Under the pieces are notes generated by a model, which saw nothing but the letters and a program-made list of their open reading frames with translations, was not told the DNA's origin and made no database searches. Shown in pieces: positions 17,077-25,728 of a DNA stretch of 45,196 nucleotides. This stretch comes from Phaeocystidibacter sp965659725 (GTDB taxonomy: Bacteria; Bacteroidota; Bacteroidia; Flavobacteriales; Schleiferiaceae), in the NCBI GenBank assembly GCA_965659725.1, contig CBFHXG010000015.1:1-45196 (forward strand). The letters are read 5' to 3'. Position numbers and translations under genes: made by a program. Each line of letters begins with the position of its first letter. Position 1 is the stretch's first letter.

Positions 17077-18738
17077 ATGAATTTGAGATCGAAAGCAGCA
17101 AAAAGGCTCCTATTCGGCGGTGCGCTGATTGCATTACTCGCCAGTCTTTCCTCCTGGAAACTCGATTATTTCGAGATCAATAAACAGCTAGACATCTTCA
17201 CGAACCTCTTCCGCGAGGTGAACATGTATTATGTTGACGAAACCGAGCCAAGCGCCATGATGGAAGAGGCTATCGGCGAAATGCTCAACGAGTTGGACCC
17301 CTATACCGTGTACATTCCTGAAGATGATGTAGAGAACTTCCGCATCCAACAAACAGGTCAGTATGGCGGCATAGGCGCTACCATCCGAATGATCGGTGAT
17401 TATGTGGCCATCGAACAACCTTACAAAGGTTTTGCAGCGGATAAAGCAGGGTTGAAATCGGGCGACCTCATCATTGCTGTTGATGGAAAGAATATGAAAG
17501 GGGCCACACCTTCCGAGATCAGTGACCTTCTCAAGGGTACGCCGGGTAGTACGGCAGAACTGACCATCCAAAGGTATGGCGAAGATCGACAAGTGACCAT
17601 TACGCGGGAAGACATCCAAATGAAGTCGGTACCTTACTATGGTATGATCAGTGACCACATCGGGTACGTAACCCTCAAGAGCTTCACCGATAAAGCTAGT
17701 CCCGAGATCCGAGAAGCGATAGAAGACCTGAAAGAAAACCACGGAATGACTTCTTTGGTATTGGACCTGCGAGGTAATCCAGGCGGATTATTGAGCGAGG
17801 CCATCAATGTAGCAAACCTCTTCATCGACAAGGGCGAAGTGGTAGTAAGCACGCGCGGCCGACTCAGAGAATTGGATCAGGTATACCGCACCTTGCGAGA
17901 GCCATTTGACACCGAAATGCCACTTGCCGTGCTCATCGACAAAGGTTCAGCTTCCGCTTCAGAGATCGTTGCCGGCACCATTCAAGACCTCGATCGCGGG
18001 GTAGTCATTGGTCAGCGTTCATTCGGAAAAGGCCTAGTACAACAAAGCCGCCCACTTAGTTATGGAGCGCAAGTGAAGATCACCATCGCCAAATACTACA
18101 CACCGTCAGGTCGTTGTATCCAAGCGATCAACTACGCCGAACGCAACGAAGATGGATCCGTTGCCCGTATCCCAGATAGTCTACGAACCGCCTACGAAAC
18201 CAACAATGGACGTACCGTATATGACGGCGGGGGTATCGATCCCGATATCGAAGTGGAAGGAGAGAAGTTGAGCGACATCCTCTACTCCCTTATGGTAAAC
18301 GGCCATCTCTTCGAATACGCCACCCAATACGTTCAAACCCACCAAAACCTGCCATCCCCACAGGAATTTGGGTTGACGGATGCAGATTGGAACGACTTCG
18401 TTTCCTTCTTGGAAAACAAGGAATATCACTACGAAACCAATACAGAGAAAATGCTCTCGGCATTGGAGAAAGCAGCAGAAAAAGAACAGTATCAAAATGC
18501 TATTGAAGGAGAGATACAGGAACTGAAGAACGCCTTGGCCGACCGAAAAAGCGATGATCTACAAGCATATCGTTCCCAGATTCAACACCTATTGGAGCGC
18601 GAGATCGTAGGTAGATACTACTACCAAGAAGGCGAAATCGAATTTATGCTCCGCGATGATGAGCGACTCGCAGAAGCCGTTCGTATTTTGAATGACCCGC
18701 AAGCGTATAATGGCATCCTTACTCCACAAGGTCAATAA
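17077..18738 (+). CDS. S41 family C-terminal processing peptidase
   Basis: A 553-residue carboxyl-terminal protease (CtpA/Prc group). An N-terminal hydrophobic segment (LLFGGALIALLASLSSW) directs it to the periplasm. A PDZ domain covers about residues 85-175 (GIGATIRMIGDYVAI, AGLKSGDLIIAVDG). The peptidase core follows, with LDLRGNPGGLL, the catalytic Ser in KGSASASEIVAGTIQD and the catalytic Lys in RSFGKGLVQ, so the Ser-Lys dyad is intact. The long C-terminal extension of about 150 residues is helical and charged. Such enzymes trim or degrade envelope proteins. The 3' end overlaps the O-antigen ligase-like gene. Confidence 0.92.
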   Translation: MNLRSKAAKRLLFGGALIALLASLSSWKLDYFEINKQLDIFTNLFREVNMYYVDETEPSAMMEEAIGEMLNELDPYTVYIPEDDVENFRIQQTGQYGGIGATIRMIGDYVAIEQPYKGFAADKAGLKSGDLIIAVDGKNMKGATPSEISDLLKGTPGSTAELTIQRYGEDRQVTITREDIQMKSVPYYGMISDHIGYVTLKSFTDKASPEIREAIEDLKENHGMTSLVLDLRGNPGGLLSEAINVANLFIDKGEVVVSTRGRLRELDQVYRTLREPFDTEMPLAVLIDKGSASASEIVAGTIQDLDRGVVIGQRSFGKGLVQQSRPLSYGAQVKITIAKYYTPSGRCIQAINYAERNEDGSVARIPDSLRTAYETNNGRTVYDGGGIDPDIEVEGEKLSDILYSLMVNGHLFEYATQYVQTHQNLPSPQEFGLTDADWNDFVSFLENKEYHYETNTEKMLSALEKAAEKEQYQNAIEGEIQELKNALADRKSDDLQAYRSQIQHLLEREIVGRYYYQEGEIEFMLRDDERLAEAVRILNDPQAYNGILTPQGQ

Positions 18739-20011
18739 TTGGCGTAAGAATCAAAAGCTGCGAGAACGAAGCACGGAATTTGTTCTCGCAGCTTTTGTAG
18801 CACTGCTTCCCTTTCAGTGGGACTTCCCTCCTATTTCATTGTTTATCATGTTATTGGGGGCGGTTTTCCTGTTCTTCTTAGACTCCTCCTATCCAAAGGC
18901 CATTTTTACCAATGGGTACTTTTGGCCTATCCTGATCTACTATGCCTTGGTGCTTATCGGACTTACCTATTCAGAGCATACCCATGAGGGAGGCAAAGAT
19001 GCTCAGGTACAAATCGCCTTGATAGCCTGGCCTCTGGGAATTGCTGCATTGCGCAGTGTAACTCCGGAGATGGTGCGCCGACTTTGCCTTTACTTCACGA
19101 GGTCACTCGCCCTTTCATCCGCCTTGTTATTGATCTACGCCGCCCAACGTTACCTCGATGGAGCAGGACATAACACCTTCTTCTATAAGAACTTATCCAT
19201 TTGGGAACTCGTGTCTCAGCATTACTTGAGCATGTACATGAGTTTCGGGATACTGATACTGATACACCGATGGTTCTTTAGCTCCGTTAAATTATCGAGA
19301 TGGCACTCTGCAGAGATCTTGGCCTACCTCACCCTTTTCATCACCATGCAAGCGCTGCTCAGTGTGCGTATCCAATTGATCGCACTTCCAATAGCTCTTT
19401 TGCCTATCCTCATTCGCGCCTATCGATTAGGCCGACTGGGAAAACGAAGTATGCGAATAGGTGGACTCGTATTCCTTCTTGGAGTGATCGGCGTTGGATC
19501 CTTGCCTGGAACACAGCGCAGGGCAATAGAAACCTATCATGAAATCCGCTCCTTCAATCGAATGGTAGAAAAGAAACAGACCAATCATCGTGTTTACCTT
19601 TGGAAAGCGGGATTCGAAGTATTCAAGGAACACCCTATGATCGGGGCAGGAACGGGAAGTTCAAACGCCTTCATGAACGACAAACTACTCCATGTAAACG
19701 CCAAATTCTGGGATGGTGAGAAGGTGTACTACCTGAGGGACAAAGAATACAACGTGCACAATGTTTACCTGCAGGCCGCCATGACGTACGGCTTCATCGG
19801 TTTCCTGGTCGTTTGTTGGATCCTATTCGTCCCACTGTTCAAGGCCATCAAGGCCAATGATGCACTCACAGCTGGATTCCTCCTGCTTGCCATTGTGAGC
19901 TTCACCACAGAATCCATGTTAGAACGGCAGGCTGGCGTTCTATGGTTTGGTGTCTTCTACTCCCTATTGGTGGTTGCCAATAAGAAACTCGTAACTACCG
20001 CGAAGAGGTAA
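18692..20011 (+). CDS. O-antigen ligase/polymerase family membrane protein (copy 1)
   Basis: A polytopic inner-membrane protein of up to 439 residues with about ten helices. The Wzy_C region contains RVYLWKAGFEVFKEHPMIGAGTG and, after a periplasmic loop, YNVHNVYLQAAMTYGFIGFL, the pattern of O-antigen ligases (WaaL) and polymerases. The acceptor cannot be predicted. The start is uncertain: ATG at 18692 overlaps the protease gene by 47 nt, and the second ATG at 18710 by 29 nt. Either way it is probably cotranscribed with the protease. Its 3' end overlaps the convergent paralogue by 55 nt. Confidence 0.85.
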   Translation: MTRKRIMASLLHKVNNWRKNQKLRERSTEFVLAAFVALLPFQWDFPPISLFIMLLGAVFLFFLDSSYPKAIFTNGYFWPILIYYALVLIGLTYSEHTHEGGKDAQVQIALIAWPLGIAALRSVTPEMVRRLCLYFTRSLALSSALLLIYAAQRYLDGAGHNTFFYKNLSIWELVSQHYLSMYMSFGILILIHRWFFSSVKLSRWHSAEILAYLTLFITMQALLSVRIQLIALPIALLPILIRAYRLGRLGKRSMRIGGLVFLLGVIGVGSLPGTQRRAIETYHEIRSFNRMVEKKQTNHRVYLWKAGFEVFKEHPMIGAGTGSSNAFMNDKLLHVNAKFWDGEKVYYLRDKEYNVHNVYLQAAMTYGFIGFLVVCWILFVPLFKAIKANDALTAGFLLLAIVSFTTESMLERQAGVLWFGVFYSLLVVANKKLVTTAKR

Positions 20012-21120
20012 ACGCCGTGGAATCGGTCAAAGTAAGACTCCGTCAGTAGGACCAATCCAAAGTAGATGGTCCACGCTATCAATACCATGTCTCTGTTCTT
20101 CCAGCCTTTTATGAGGAAAACAACGAACATTCCCAGTAGGATCAGGAGACCAATCGGACCGTAGGTAAGGAGCATCTGCACATACTGATTGTGAGAATTG
20201 TAATTCCTCTCTAAGCCGAATTCGTAACCCACCTCCTCGAATTGACCGTTAATGGCATCGTGCGTATCTCCGGTTCCAACGCCCAATATTGGACTTTTTG
20301 AATAGGCCGCCAGCGACATTTCCCACATGTACAAACGAGAGTTCGTTTGAGGCACCCCATCCTCAGAGGTCTCCAACTCGTTGGACATATCCTGATCGAA
20401 TCGAGAAGGCATAAAGCCAATGAAGTGAGAAGCCAAGAGCAACCCTATAACAGAGATTGATATCAAACTCACTCTGCTGTTCTTCTTGAACACTCCCCAT
20501 ACCGCGAGTAAACCAAGAACGGCACCTAAGGCCAACAGATTCATCCTCCCTTGAAGTATCCAAAATATCAACCCCAGTATAGCTATGAGCAATACCCCTG
20601 ACCACGTCAATTTCCCCGGTCGGAATAAAAGCAGTAGTATCAAGATGGCCACGTGATTCATGAAATAGGCCCGATGCAGGAAAGGCAGGCTCAGTTGACT
20701 GCCATTGATCGTTTGGATGAACGGCATTTCATCAAGCTGCTGATAGGCGTCATACCCCATTAGAATGAGTGAAAGCCCCAAGCTGATCATGAGCACACGG
20801 TAGATATCGTTCCGATTTGCCCCTGAACAGGCAACGGCAATGACTACGACAGGAATAAACAGGAAATTCAATTGGATCTGTACCAAGCGCCAACCTTCGT
20901 TTGTATTGGATGTCCACATCATTCCCGCCAATGAAATAGCAAACATCAACCAAAATGGAACTACGGCTATCCATTTGACCTTTGGCTTTTGCAAGAAGAG
21001 AAGCACCATGGCCAATACGAAGGCCAATGCTAAGAATACAGATGATCCTGTCCCCCAAACGGGCGAAAGCAGGAGAGAACCTCCAGCTGCTACCAATAGA
21101 GCCTGACGAAGATTATTCAT
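19957..21120 (-). CDS. O-antigen ligase/polymerase family membrane protein (copy 2)
   Basis: A 387-residue polytopic membrane protein with the same Wzy_C architecture as the convergent neighbour: RLYMWEMSLAAYSKSPILGVGTG, then NYNSHNQYVQMLLTYGPIGLLIL. About ten to eleven helices are visible, starting with ALLVAAGGSLLLSP. The gene follows murF-alr, and its ATG overlaps the racemase stop by 8 nt, so it belongs to the tdk-murF/alr unit. Head-to-head 3' ends with copy 1 mean the last 55 nt of each gene are antisense to the other. The two proteins have only modest similarity by eye, so this is an old pair. Confidence 0.85.
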   Translation of the reverse strand: MNNLRQALLVAAGGSLLLSPVWGTGSSVFLALAFVLAMVLLFLQKPKVKWIAVVPFWLMFAISLAGMMWTSNTNEGWRLVQIQLNFLFIPVVVIAVACSGANRNDIYRVLMISLGLSLILMGYDAYQQLDEMPFIQTINGSQLSLPFLHRAYFMNHVAILILLLLFRPGKLTWSGVLLIAILGLIFWILQGRMNLLALGAVLGLLAVWGVFKKNSRVSLISISVIGLLLASHFIGFMPSRFDQDMSNELETSEDGVPQTNSRLYMWEMSLAAYSKSPILGVGTGDTHDAINGQFEEVGYEFGLERNYNSHNQYVQMLLTYGPIGLLILLGMFVVFLIKGWKNRDMVLIAWTIYFGLVLLTESYFDRFHGVYLFAVVTSFLLATTNRE

Positions 21121-23599
21121 AGTGGTAAACGCGCTTTACTCGGGAGGATATGGACGTGAGGATCTCATAAGGTATGGTTCCGGTGCGTTGAGCGAATTCG
21201 TAGATGGAGATATGCTCTCCAAAGATTTCTACCTCATCACCTTCTTCGCAGTCTACAGCTGTAACATCAACCATGATCATATCCATACACACCTTCCCAA
21301 TGATGGATGCACGCTGACCATTGATAGAAACTTCACCTCCACCGTTGCTCAATCTTCTATCGATCCCATCTGCGTAACCAATGGGAAGAGTAGCGACGCG
21401 CATGGGGTGTTCCGCCATAAAACTCCTTCCGTATCCTACTGATTCTCCTGCATTGATCTTGTGAATCTGTGAAACTTGAGTGATCAAGCGACTTACCCTT
21501 CGGAGATGATGTCGTTCCCATGACACCGAGGTAACTCCGTACAATCCGATCCCCAATCGAACCATGTCGAGTTGAGCATCGATATAATTGTGGATGCCGG
21601 ATGAATTCAGGATATGACGGAGTACAGGATACCCAAGTCCTTCAATAAGGTGATCTGAGGCCTTCTTTAACTTTTCGATCTGGCTTTGGGTAAATGCTTC
21701 CTCCTTTGGATCATCGCTTGAAGCGAGGTGCGAAAAGATGGTAGAAACACGAATTCCTGGCATGGCGAGAATCTCATCGGCAAGTCGATCGATCTCATCT
21801 GGGGCAAAGCCTAGTCGGTTCATGCCCGTTTCCACTTTGATATGGATAGGAACCGCGCTGGCAAATGCATCATCGGAATGATTCTGCACAGCGCGATGGA
21901 ATGCCTGAAGAATCCTGAAGGAGTATATCTCTGGCTCAAGGTCGAATTCCAAGATCTGATCAAAGCTTTCTTCATTTGGGTTCATAACCATGATCCTCGA
22001 CTTGATGCCTGCCTTTCGGAGTGCTACCCCTTCATCGGCATAGGCCACAGCCAGCCAGTCTACCCTATCAAATTCCAACACGTTGGCGATCTCTCCATAC
22101 CCTGCACCATATCCAAATGCCTTTACCATCACCATGATCTTGGTCTCCGGCCGAAGCATCTTTCGGTAATAATTCAGGTTGTGAGAGATGGCGGAAAGGT
22201 TGATCTCCAATACTGTTTGATGCGCCTTTTCCTCAATAGCATGGGCGATCTTCTCAAAGGCAAATGTCCGCGCTCCTTTCAACAGGATATTGGCATTCGA
22301 TAGATCGAAAATGGCCAATTCTGTTAAGAATGTGGAAGTATTTGGATAGAAATAGGAAGGTATAGCGAAATGCTCCCTAAAGGATGAGATCTTGGGTCCA
22401 ATGCCGATCAACATCGATACTTGGCGTTCTTCCAGCATCTTAGCGATCTGCTGATAAAGGACACCCTCTTCTACACCACTTTGCTCCACGTCGGAAAGAA
22501 TGACAATGCCTCTTTCATTCTGCTTTTGATGGTGTAAGAAATCGAGTGCTATGCGTATAGATTGAAGGTCGGAATTGTAGGCATCATTGATCAATGTTGA
22601 GCCCCCTCTCGCCTTCTTAAGTTCCAGGCGCATAGCGATGGGCGTGAGCTTCTCAACAGCCTGGACCAGCACCTTGGGTTCGCATCCAAAGGCAAGGGAA
22701 AATGCGATGGCGTGCATGGCGTTATCGATGGAAGCCTGATCGGTAAAAGGCAGATGGATCTGAACCTTGGAACTCTTCCAACGGAGATCGAGCAGTGTTC
22801 CTCCCACCTCTTCAGAGATATTCTTGATCCAAACATCGGAGTGCGCCTTGTCACTGCCCCACGAAACCAGTTTGATGTTCCGGTTGCTGAACCTTTCTTG
22901 AATGGCTTGGTACACCTTTTCATCCTCACTTGAGAAGATGAGGTGCTGTACCCCTTCAAAGAGATTCAGCTTTTCTTGGAGCTTTCTTTCTTGGCTCTCG
23001 AAATGTTCCTGGTGTGCATCCCCGATATTGGTGAACACTCCCCATTTTGGCTTGATGATATCGCGAAGCTTATCCATCTCACCAACTTGAGAGATTCCTG
23101 CTTCGAAAATGCCAAGCTGGTGGCCCTCGCGCATGTAGAGGACGGAAAGCGGAACACCTAACTGACTGTTGTAACTACGCGGACTACGAACGATGCGAAA
23201 CTGGCTATGAAGCAGTTGATGGATCCACTCCTTGACGATCGTTTTACCATTACTTCCAGTGATGGCAAGGATCGGAAAATCGAACTTTCCTCTCCACTCC
23301 TTGGCCAACTGGTGAAGAGCTTCAAAGGTGTCGTTGACCACGAGATAATTGGCATCGTCGCGATGAACTTGCGGGAGCTGATTGACTACGAAGGTCCTTA
23401 CTCCTTTAGCAAAAAGTTCGGGGATGTACCTATGACCATCGTTCTTGAAGGTCTTCAGTGCAAAGAAAATGGTATCGTCAGGAAAGCTGAGCCTCCGGGA
23501 ATCGGTTACTACATGGCGCACGGTAACGTCGGCATTGCCATGCAGATTTGCTTTCATAATGGCTGAAAGTTCAGATGTCTTCCACCCCTCTAATATCAT
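21113..23599 (-). CDS. Bifunctional MurF-type ligase / alanine racemase
   Basis: An 828-residue fusion. Residues about 1-455 form a Mur ligase of MurF type (UDP-MurNAc-tripeptide:D-Ala-D-Ala ligase): VVTDSRR, the ATP loop ITGSNGKT near 115, FEAGISQVGEMD, and DAYNSDLQSIRIALD. Residues about 460-828 form alanine racemase: EINLSAISHNL, the PLP lysine in MVMVKAFGYGAG, the tyrosine region SVGYGRSFMA and CMDMIMVDVT. Together they make D-Ala and add D-Ala-D-Ala to the peptidoglycan precursor. This fusion is common in Bacteroidota; a separate murF often exists elsewhere, so the ligase half might be redundant. The ATG overlaps the tdk stop by 4 nt. Confidence 0.95.
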   Translation of the reverse strand: MILEGWKTSELSAIMKANLHGNADVTVRHVVTDSRRLSFPDDTIFFALKTFKNDGHRYIPELFAKGVRTFVVNQLPQVHRDDANYLVVNDTFEALHQLAKEWRGKFDFPILAITGSNGKTIVKEWIHQLLHSQFRIVRSPRSYNSQLGVPLSVLYMREGHQLGIFEAGISQVGEMDKLRDIIKPKWGVFTNIGDAHQEHFESQERKLQEKLNLFEGVQHLIFSSEDEKVYQAIQERFSNRNIKLVSWGSDKAHSDVWIKNISEEVGGTLLDLRWKSSKVQIHLPFTDQASIDNAMHAIAFSLAFGCEPKVLVQAVEKLTPIAMRLELKKARGGSTLINDAYNSDLQSIRIALDFLHHQKQNERGIVILSDVEQSGVEEGVLYQQIAKMLEERQVSMLIGIGPKISSFREHFAIPSYFYPNTSTFLTELAIFDLSNANILLKGARTFAFEKIAHAIEEKAHQTVLEINLSAISHNLNYYRKMLRPETKIMVMVKAFGYGAGYGEIANVLEFDRVDWLAVAYADEGVALRKAGIKSRIMVMNPNEESFDQILEFDLEPEIYSFRILQAFHRAVQNHSDDAFASAVPIHIKVETGMNRLGFAPDEIDRLADEILAMPGIRVSTIFSHLASSDDPKEEAFTQSQIEKLKKASDHLIEGLGYPVLRHILNSSGIHNYIDAQLDMVRLGIGLYGVTSVSWERHHLRRVSRLITQVSQIHKINAGESVGYGRSFMAEHPMRVATLPIGYADGIDRRLSNGGGEVSINGQRASIIGKVCMDMIMVDVTAVDCEEGDEVEIFGEHISIYEFAQRTGTIPYEILTSISSRVKRVYHYE

Positions 23600-24183
23600 T
23601 TCTTCATTTTCTTCAATTCAAGGAATGATGCTCGGCTAACGGGCTCATACTCCTCCTTTTCGCCTAAAAGCACTTTTGCATCGCCATCTACTTTTCGGTG
23701 GGAGTAATGTGCGAGATTTCCGGTGTGGACACAGATAGCATGGACCTTGGTCACATATTCGGCTACGGCCATGAGGTAGGGCATAGATCCGAAGGGTCGG
23801 CCTTCAAAGTCCATATCCAAACCAGCTACCACCACTCGGATGCCGCGATTGGCTAGTGTGTTGCAAACAGCTACGATATCCTCATCGAAGAACTGGGCTT
23901 CATCGATACCCACCACTTCTACATCTTCACTAACGTGTAAAAGGATATTGCCAGCATTCTCAACTGCGGTTGAGTTTACCGATTTCTTATCGTGAGAGAC
24001 CACGGATGAATCGTGGTACCGTTTGTCAACGGCTGGTTTAAAGATCGCTACGTTTTGTTGAGCGATCAATGCTCGGTTCAAACGTCGGAGTAGCTCTTCC
24101 GTTTTACCGGAAAACATGGAGCCACAGATCACTTCGATCCAACCTGCTCGTTGCTTATGATTAACTGTGTTTTCGAGAAACAT
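23596..24183 (-). CDS. tdk: Thymidine kinase (type II)
   Basis: A 195-residue type II thymidine kinase that phosphorylates thymidine for salvage. The P-loop GSMFSGKTEE, the Asp-Glu box GIDEAQFF and the lasso region with YVTKVHAICVHTGNLAHYSHR are visible. Classical type II enzymes have four Zn cysteines in two pairs. Here the first pair reads CVHT and the last reads SRASF, so the site is lost. As I remember flavobacterial sequences, this loss is shared by the lineage. The ATG at 24183 is preferred over an in-frame TTG 12 codons upstream because MFLENTVNHK is the usual N-terminus. First gene of the tdk-murF/alr-ligase unit. Confidence 0.93.
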   Translation of the reverse strand: MFLENTVNHKQRAGWIEVICGSMFSGKTEELLRRLNRALIAQQNVAIFKPAVDKRYHDSSVVSHDKKSVNSTAVENAGNILLHVSEDVEVVGIDEAQFFDEDIVAVCNTLANRGIRVVVAGLDMDFEGRPFGSMPYLMAVAEYVTKVHAICVHTGNLAHYSHRKVDGDAKVLLGEKEEYEPVSRASFLELKKMKK

Positions 24184-24216
24184 TTTGTACTTTCCAACCG
24201 CATTTTCGAATGAAAG

Positions 24217-24224
24217 CAAAGCTA
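24217..24224 (-). promoter_or_regulatory. Possible -7 box (TAGCTTTG) upstream of tdk
   Basis: Exact TAnnTTTG on the minus strand, 33 nt before the tdk ATG. No TTG lies at the preferred distance (the nearest is 14 nt upstream), so support is moderate. Confidence 0.4.
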
Positions 24225-24253
24225 AGAAAAGCCATCCGCAAAAAGTCGCTTAC

Positions 24254-24985
24254 ATGCCCAACTTCAACAAGGAAGCATTAGATCACATCTGCAAAACCAT
24301 TTTGGACTCTGATCAAGCTCTCACCTCTGATCTCATCGACAAGATCGAAAAACTATACGAGGAAGCACTGATTACCAAGTTCATTAAAGATCGAGATGAG
24401 GCCACCAGGGCTTTGAACGATAGAGTGGCAAAACGTCTTAGCGAAGAAACAGACTCGCGTCCCACTCCCCAACCAGAGAAGATGCAGGAACTAGAAGAAC
24501 TTCAAAAGCCTGCGAATTTGGGGGATGAAGTGAAGGTGCTGCCTCATCCTGAAGGTCCACCTAAGCCTCAACCGCGTGTTCAACCCGAGCCACCAACTCC
24601 AAAACAAGAACAAGCAGCCTCAGCCGAAGCTCCGAATGAAGAGTCTAAGGCACCTGAACCTCAGCAGCAGGTGCAAAACGAGCCTCCGCAAGAAGTGAAG
24701 GACGCGTTGAGCAGTCAACCTATGAGCGAGCCAGCGAGGTCGAATCCTCGACTTCAGAAGTTGAACATCGGCTTGAACGATCGCATTGCCTTCGTAAAGC
24801 AACTCTTCATGGGTTCTCAAGAGGATTATCAACGCGTGGTAGGCCAGATCAACACGATGGATGACTACGACGAGACCATTGAGTTCATTTTGAATGTGGT
24901 TAAACCCGACTACGACTGGAGTCAGGTTGAAGAAACAGAACAAAGACTGCTCGACCTGGTCGCGCATCGATTCAATAAATCATGA
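24254..24985 (+). CDS. Conserved protein of unknown function with Pro/Gln/Glu-rich linker
   Basis: A 243-residue cytoplasmic protein in three parts: an N-terminal helical segment (about 1-75, EALDHICKTILDSDQ, KIEKLYEEALI), a disordered linker rich in Pro, Gln, Glu and Ala (about 80-180), and a compact C-terminal domain (LNIGLNDRIAFVKQLFMGSQEDYQ through VVKPDYDW). I recall the C-terminal pattern, a GLNDR.. F..ELF.G type motif ending in DW, from many uncharacterised Bacteroidota proteins. There is no catalytic motif. An upstream in-frame extension would run into the divergent tdk start, so the ATG at 24254 is chosen. rsmI follows after 48 nt. Confidence 0.75.
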   Translation: MPNFNKEALDHICKTILDSDQALTSDLIDKIEKLYEEALITKFIKDRDEATRALNDRVAKRLSEETDSRPTPQPEKMQELEELQKPANLGDEVKVLPHPEGPPKPQPRVQPEPPTPKQEQAASAEAPNEESKAPEPQQQVQNEPPQEVKDALSSQPMSEPARSNPRLQKLNIGLNDRIAFVKQLFMGSQEDYQRVVGQINTMDDYDETIEFILNVVKPDYDWSQVEETEQRLLDLVAHRFNKS

Positions 24986-25033
24986 GTTGGTAGCAAAAAG
25001 TACCGACCTTTGACCGTTTAAATCGGTTACAAC

Positions 25034-25696
25034 ATGCTCTACATCGTACCCACACCTGTCGGGAATCTAGAAGATATGACCTATCGCTCGGTTCGTATCC
25101 TCAATGAGGTAGAGTTGATATTAGCGGAAGACACCCGGACCTCGGGCAAACTCCTCAAGCATTACAACATCGACACGCCCATGCGGTCACACCACATGCA
25201 CAACGAGCACAAGATCGTTGCCAGCATCGTGGAGGAACTCGTTGGGGGAAGAACCTTCGCGCTTATCACGGATGCAGGAACACCAGGCATCTCAGACCCT
25301 GGCTTCCTGTTGGTCCGAGAGGCGGCCAAGGCAGGAGTTGAGATCCAAACGCTTCCAGGTGCCACTGCATTCGTGCCGGCCTTGGTAAATTCTGGTTTGC
25401 CGTGCGACCGATTTACATTTGAAGGATTTCTACCACCCAAAAAAGGTCGCCAAACCAAATTGACCTCACTGGTAGAAGAACAGAGAACCATGATCTTTTA
25501 CGAGAGTCCACATAAGCTTCTCAAAACACTCGGCGATCTCATATCACACTTTGGAGAAGAACGACCTTGCAGTGTGAGTAGAGAGATCAGCAAGCGATTC
25601 GAAGAAACCTTCCGAGGAAGCTTGGCCGAGGTGAACAAGCACTTTGAAGAACATCCTCCGAAAGGCGAATTTGTACTAGTGGTTGGCGGTACATAA
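25034..25696 (+). CDS. rsmI: 16S rRNA (cytidine1402-2'-O)-methyltransferase
   Basis: A 220-residue RsmI, which methylates the ribose of C1402 in 16S rRNA near the decoding site using SAM. The tetrapyrrole methylase fold is shown by IVPTPVGNLEDMTYR at the N-terminus, LAEDTRTSGKLLKHY, ALITDAGTPGISDPGFLLVR and the later TFEGFLPPKKGRQ. The protein is somewhat shorter than E. coli RsmI (about 286) because the C-terminal helical extension is absent, as is usual in this phylum. The upstream gap holds a GACCTTTG box (one mismatch) with a short palindrome ACCG-N7-CGGT. Confidence 0.95.
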   Translation: MLYIVPTPVGNLEDMTYRSVRILNEVELILAEDTRTSGKLLKHYNIDTPMRSHHMHNEHKIVASIVEELVGGRTFALITDAGTPGISDPGFLLVREAAKAGVEIQTLPGATAFVPALVNSGLPCDRFTFEGFLPPKKGRQTKLTSLVEEQRTMIFYESPHKLLKTLGDLISHFGEERPCSVSREISKRFEETFRGSLAEVNKHFEEHPPKGEFVLVVGGT

Positions 25697-25728
25697 ACAC
25701 ACGTCCATTCCATGTGTTATCTATATAG

